Assembly: GCA_011109175.1 (NCBI GenBank)
Contig: RDEW01000102.1
Span: 1 to 35,624 of the forward strand
Direction: 5' to 3'
From: Dicyema japonicum
Taxonomy: Eukaryota; Dicyemida; Rhombozoa; Dicyemidae
Length of the DNA: 35,624 nucleotides
Below, piece after piece: positions 31,855 to 35,624 of the stretch (position 1 is its first letter; every line of letters starts with the position of its first letter). The notes beneath the pieces were generated by a model. It was not told the DNA's origin and did not search any database. It saw only the letters and a list, made by a program, of their open reading frames with translations. A program made the position numbers and the translations under genes.

Positions 31855-32081
31855 AAGTATTTTTTAAATCCCAAGACCACCGTGAAAATATTAACTCGCT
31901 AAATTAAGTGATCCCAGCCACCAACATCTCTCGAATTGTCTTCGAATGAACCAACAGCGTTCGTGAAGTGTCTTTTATTTCTGCAGAGGAATTCTATCAA
32001 AGTGCACTTTTTTAATTCCGATCTGAATTCCTCCACATGAACTGCCCTCCCTCTGAATGGACTTCCTAGCTTCTTGCACAT
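31855..32081 (-). mobile_element. C-type LINE 3' terminal piece
   Basis: A 60-codon minus frame (32081-31899) contains IEFLCRNKRHFTNAVGSFED, matching FLCKDQRRHFHSTVGTMETH at 22150-22290, and runs into GGGATCAC (31915-31908). Its partner GTGGTCTT (31880-31873) can pair over all 8 positions with G-U pairs allowed, followed by GGGATTTAAAAAA. The arrangement of last codons, hairpin and A-rich tail equals the plus copy at 22040-22395. Confidence 0.55.
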
Positions 32082-32518
32082 AACGCAAGAATTGAATAAT
32101 AAATTACTAATAAAAACAACTCTCAGGATAATTAGTTTGACCGGTTCTAAATGGGGTTAGGCTGAGAATGAATGCGAAAAATCGATTTAACTGATAAATC
32201 CGTAAACGTATGAGCGAAAATTAACGCTAACCGGTTAGACGGTTAAATCTGAGCCGTTGAGTTGCGAAACTTAACAAAGCATTATTACTATCAATTAAAC
32301 AGCAAAACAATCGTAACGATTTATTAACAAAAAGTTAAAGATTTTTTCTTCGGAGAGTGTTACATCTAATTCCTACCATTAGGTTGACATCACCTGGACC
32401 CTTCTTTTTTTTAAATTTTTTCAAGACGATTTTCCCAGCTTTATATACGTCTCCTAGATCTTTGATATCTTCCTGAACCATTGATCTGATCCTCCACAAA
32501 TTCCTCTAATCAGTTCTA
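32082..32518. other. A+T-rich gap, nothing recognised
   Basis: Contains an ACCGGTTCT...AACCGGTTAG pair of short motifs at about 32138 and 32228. No gene seen. It ends at the sharp start of element E at 32519. Confidence 0.35.
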
Positions 32519-32565
32519 ACAGCTTGTTTTCGTCCTCGTTTAGACAGTCTTTCATTTCTTGTTTA

Positions 32566-32590
32566 AGGAGAGCTTAATTGCAGCTCTCCT
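32566..32590. repeat. 9-bp perfect hairpin at E end
   Basis: Identical to 17110-17134: AGGAGAGCT, a 7-base loop, AGCTCTCCT, followed by two weaker stems. It is 47 bases inside the shared E boundary. Confidence 0.85.
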
Positions 32591-32856
32591 AGTCTTCTCT
32601 AGGAGAGATAAGATCTTCTCTTCGTAGAAAAGAACCACCTCTCACCCCATAAAGTAGGTTAGAGAGAATAAACTCCCTTAAAGATGAGCAGGTAGGTGCC
32701 ACAACTAACGTGTAATTTTCATGTACACAAAAGCGACTGAAAGCTCTCTGTCTTCCATATAATCTCCTGCGTGTCATAGTCGACCTTTGTATTTTTGGAG
32801 TTTTGGGTACCTTTCTGGATAATGAATGCGTCATTACGACTGGGATTAAAAGTCTG

Positions 32857-32884
32857 GTCTCCACATCAGCACGGATGTGGAGAC
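32857..32884. repeat. 11-bp perfect hairpin inside E
   Basis: GTCTCCACATC and GATGTGGAGAC with a 6-base loop, identical to 17416-17443. Confidence 0.85.
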
Positions 32885-32944
32885 TCCTGCAGGAAGAGTG
32901 GAGGCAGATATTTCAGACACATGCCCTTGAACGGAGTCCTTATA

Positions 32945-35624
32945 AAGTGATGGATTCTAAGCCAATCAACTCAAATCCCTAATATGGAAATAGTACTATG
33001 AAGAAACTCGAATGAGTATCATCTGCTTTTCGGAAAGCAAAGGGATTGTTAGATTGATATTCTTGAACTGTGAAAGGTTATTACTCAGTTGAATTTTGTT
33101 CAAGTTGCATTGGGATTGATTGGAGAGGACTGGTTATATAAGAAAAATTCTTTGTCCCATTTCAATAATCTCCCGTAAACTTCTAGTCACACTCACGTGT
33201 ACAAGCTCAATGAACCATCTATTTAATCTAAAATGAATTATTGACTGTTTAATTATGTAATTTCACGTTAAAGTTGTGCAACATTTAATATAAAGATCAC
33301 TTAACAGTGAACAATCACCTTTCGCTTACCTCATTTTTCTCAGTAATTGTTCAACTTCACACGTAAACAGAGAATCAGTATGAGGAATATTTTATACATA
33401 TTCAAAAGTAAATAAGACATATTTCAAAACTACTCACAGTACTATCATTCGAACAAACATTTTCTACATATTCTATAATTTTCTCCTTAACCAGCCTCCT
33501 CAATTTCACAATTCATGATTTAACAACAAAATAATAAAACATAAATTTTTTTCAGAGGATTGACGACATATTTTTTAATGAAAATTGATATATTGAAGGA
33601 AAGTAGTGTAGCACTTCTAACTAGTACATTCAGCATTTTAAGAAGTACATAAGACAAGTTACGTAATATTTCGATAATATTGATGATCCAATGATTATAC
33701 AATATTCTACGACAAAGATTTTCTTTAAAGGCGTTAATTCACCCTTTTTCAATCATAAGAGAATTCAAATATTGAGATAAATTCGCTTTATTATTATAAC
33801 AATCTTAATGATATGGGAAAGTTTTGTCATGGTTAATACGATAATTGTCGCTTAATATTTTAGGGATAGAGTAGTCGAACACTCAGGGCACTCATTTATA
33901 GAATATTTTGGATAAACACTCATTTTGAGATTAACTGTCACTTTGATGGCTTCAGCTAAATTATGATTGGCTGAAAGTCATTTGGACACATATACAATAA
34001 ACCTACTTTTCATAATAAGATGGATTTATGCAGACCATCATTGAGTCAAATGGGTAGTCGCAGCTACTATTTGCCTTCAAATCACAAAGTCAAGCTTCTG
34101 AAAAGAGAAAATGTCTTACCATACATTTGTGAGGGAATACCTCCCGTAGTGAGGTAATTGAGTAAAATCAAATCTACATAAAATTTCCTATCACTTTGCA
34201 ATGCAACTGAGAATCAATCGTATTTTGTTAACAGTTTAAAAATAATTTTTTTTTAATTTTAATAAACCTTATCATTTAAAGACTTTTAGATCAAAGGGGT
34301 CTAGCCAGAAAAAGTAGAATTTGATTTTATATTTTAATGTTTAAAGAAGATTATGGGGCATCTAACGCTTCCTTTATTCGGAGTATCGGAAAAAATGTGG
34401 AAATTATGTGTATCCACAATTTTCCAGAAACAAAACCACTCCAAAATTTCTTAGTAAATATAACAATTACTACTTTTTCTGTGTTTTCTCCTCGAGCGAG
34501 TGCTTTCATGTGCCAAAGTAATTGTCTTATTTACTATGGAAGACAAATATGTGGATGGAAATGTTTTTAACTTTGAAAAAAATGTTAAAAGAATCAACAT
34601 TACGGATCCGTATGTTGTGAATATTGGCAATTGTCCTGAATCTATCGATATTCTGTCTATGAAATATTAGACAGGTGCTTATTTTTGCAATAAAATAGAT
34701 TTATCGGAATGTCATAATAAATTCCATATTAACTTACTCTTAAATACACATCTAAACCACCACGTGGTATTCTAGCTGGTTTAAAGAAAATTTATCATTT
34801 GCTAATGAAGACTTTTTGAATTGATGCCGTCGAATGGACTCCTCTCATTTTATGACAGCCATCATGCACAGTATTCTGCAGGAGATGAGAAAGTTTGATC
34901 AACTGGGTTCGACAACCTCCATACGGATCCCAAAAGGTTACAATTCACTTATCTACTTTATATGGTATTTCTTGGAACTGCATCCACTAAATGATTGGGG
35001 AAATTATGTATGGGAAACTGATGACTTTGATAAGAGACTTTTGAAATCATTTTGCACTTTGGTGATCAAATTTTTCTTCCAAATTATAATTACCAATATC
35101 CGAAAGATCCTAATAAAAATAAAATTTTCACAAAAATCAATGAATTTGCTAAATAGGGTTTCTGGACTTCACAATAATTCTGAAATAACATAATGTTAAA
35201 CATTAAAATAGACACTTCCGAAATACTGCTGAGTATTGCCTCTCCAGTATTGTAAACGTGATGGTTAGTGACACTAATGTGTATAGCAGATAGTCGAAAC
35301 AGTCATTTGTCCTCAGATTTTTAAACAGATTCTCTTCATTCTGCCCGTTTACGGTGACCCTAGCGTAGTTAGTGATTTTTACATTTTATGTAAATCAACG
35401 TCTTCACTTATTCGGCAGCCAATTATTATATATTTAAGCTAGTAACTAGAAATAATGGAAAGGCCACTCTGGATAACTTAATTTTGGCCATAAGTGTAAC
35501 AATAGTTATGAAAGATGACTTAAAGAGACTTTCAATGATATTTATAATTTACGAGTTTCCAAAACGTGATTTATTTTAAAATTTAAACACAAATTAATTC
35601 TTTTATTTAAAACTGCCATCCATC
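32945..35624 (+). repeat. Right arm of long inverted repeat
   Basis: Reverse complement of 13084-15585. The last bases of the window (AACTGCCATCCATC) still match the left arm at 13084, exactly where that arm meets family A copy 2, so the repeat probably extends beyond the window. The right arm carries about 180 bases near 34467-34660 that are missing from the left arm. Confidence 0.88.

Larger units (their letters stand above)
32519..35624 (+). mobile_element. Element E, longest copy (runs off window)
   Basis: Starts at the same point as the copy at 17062 and continues at least 3.1 kb to the window end. The left 0.8 kb is shared with 17062-17870, and 32945 onward is shared in inverse with 13084-15585. 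Minus-strand frames 32864-32589 (91 codons) and 33702-33520, and plus-strand frames 34337-34570 and 34834-35193 (119 codons), are the longest. The last is kept in the left arm only with frameshifts. The copies share several in-frame stops, so coding capacity was probably lost before they spread. I recognise no transposase, integrase, polymerase or RT motif, so its class is open. Confidence 0.7.

Noticed and set aside
17062-33350. The direct repeats at 17062-17870 and 32519-33350 as long terminal repeats of a 16-kb element
   Set aside because: The right copy continues into sequence also found attached to the 17-kb copy after a deletion, so both are parts of one longer element. There is also no primer-binding site, polypurine tract or gag-pol between them.
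33702-34140. Reassigned stop codons (TAA/TAG as Gln or TGA as Trp), because stop-interrupted frames in element E read smoothly
   Set aside because: In the recognisable LINE copies, stops fall at positions that are not consistently Gln or Trp, and frameshifts are common. Simple decay explains them.
34834-35193. 119-codon plus frame as an intact gene
   Set aside because: The inverted partner at about 13860-13500 breaks this frame in several places, and no family motif is present. It is kept only as part of element E.
13084-35624. A Maverick/Polinton-like giant transposon bounded by the inverted repeat
   Set aside because: The interior holds LINE and SINE debris and no sign of DNA polymerase B, integrase, ATPase or capsid genes. 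The arms are also longer than usual for such ends.
1-35624. CRISPR arrays, rRNA genes or bacterial operons
   Set aside because: No regularly spaced identical repeats, no rRNA-like blocks and no closely packed intact frames with ribosome binding sites are present. The content is eukaryotic mobile-element DNA.

Overview
The window is eukaryotic, A+T-rich, repeat-laden DNA. I recognise no intact host gene, rRNA gene or tRNA gene. Almost everything identifiable is a decayed mobile element: three families of non-LTR retrotransposon (LINE) coding remnants, two SINE-like families, and an unclassified dispersed element (here 'E') present in three copies. The LINE types resemble those of small invertebrates and some parasitic protists, but nothing fixes the species.

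Layout. 0.2-2.3 kb: a decayed restriction-like-endonuclease (RLE) LINE, family A copy 1, abuts the endonuclease end of a second RLE family (B). 4.1-4.6 kb: another B fragment on the minus strand. 5.9-9.0 kb: SINE pieces around a third A copy (minus, 6.9-7.96 kb). 11.5-13.1 kb: A copy 2. 13.1-15.6 kb: left arm of a long inverted repeat whose right arm runs from about 32.9 kb to the window edge. 16.0-21.9 kb: an A 3' scrap, SINEs, an internally deleted E copy (17.06-17.97 kb), and a diverged direct duplication (19.4-20.1 kb). 22.0-25.5 kb: two reverse-transcriptase copies of a Jockey-like LINE (family C), a 3' terminal piece of C, a possible pogo/Tigger end, and a small insertion flanked by a 14-bp exact repeat. 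25.5-32.5 kb: mostly featureless A+T-rich DNA with SINEs and C-type 3' ends. 32.5-35.6 kb: the longest E copy.

How the parts relate. The LINEs would have supplied reverse transcriptase and endonuclease. The SINEs carry tRNA-like heads, and one SINE-like copy ends in a C-type LINE tail, consistent with use of LINE machinery. The strongest structural signal is a short hairpin at the 3' end of family C and related copies, whose paired bases differ between copies while the pairing survives. The strongest large-scale signal is the E inverted repeat, with arms of about 2.5-2.7 kb separated by about 17 kb, which probably continues past the right edge.

Limits. Short ATG-started reading frames of 60-120 codons are scattered on both strands at about the rate expected by chance, so I did not call them genes without family similarity. 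Family assignments rest on remembered motifs and copy-to-copy comparison by eye.
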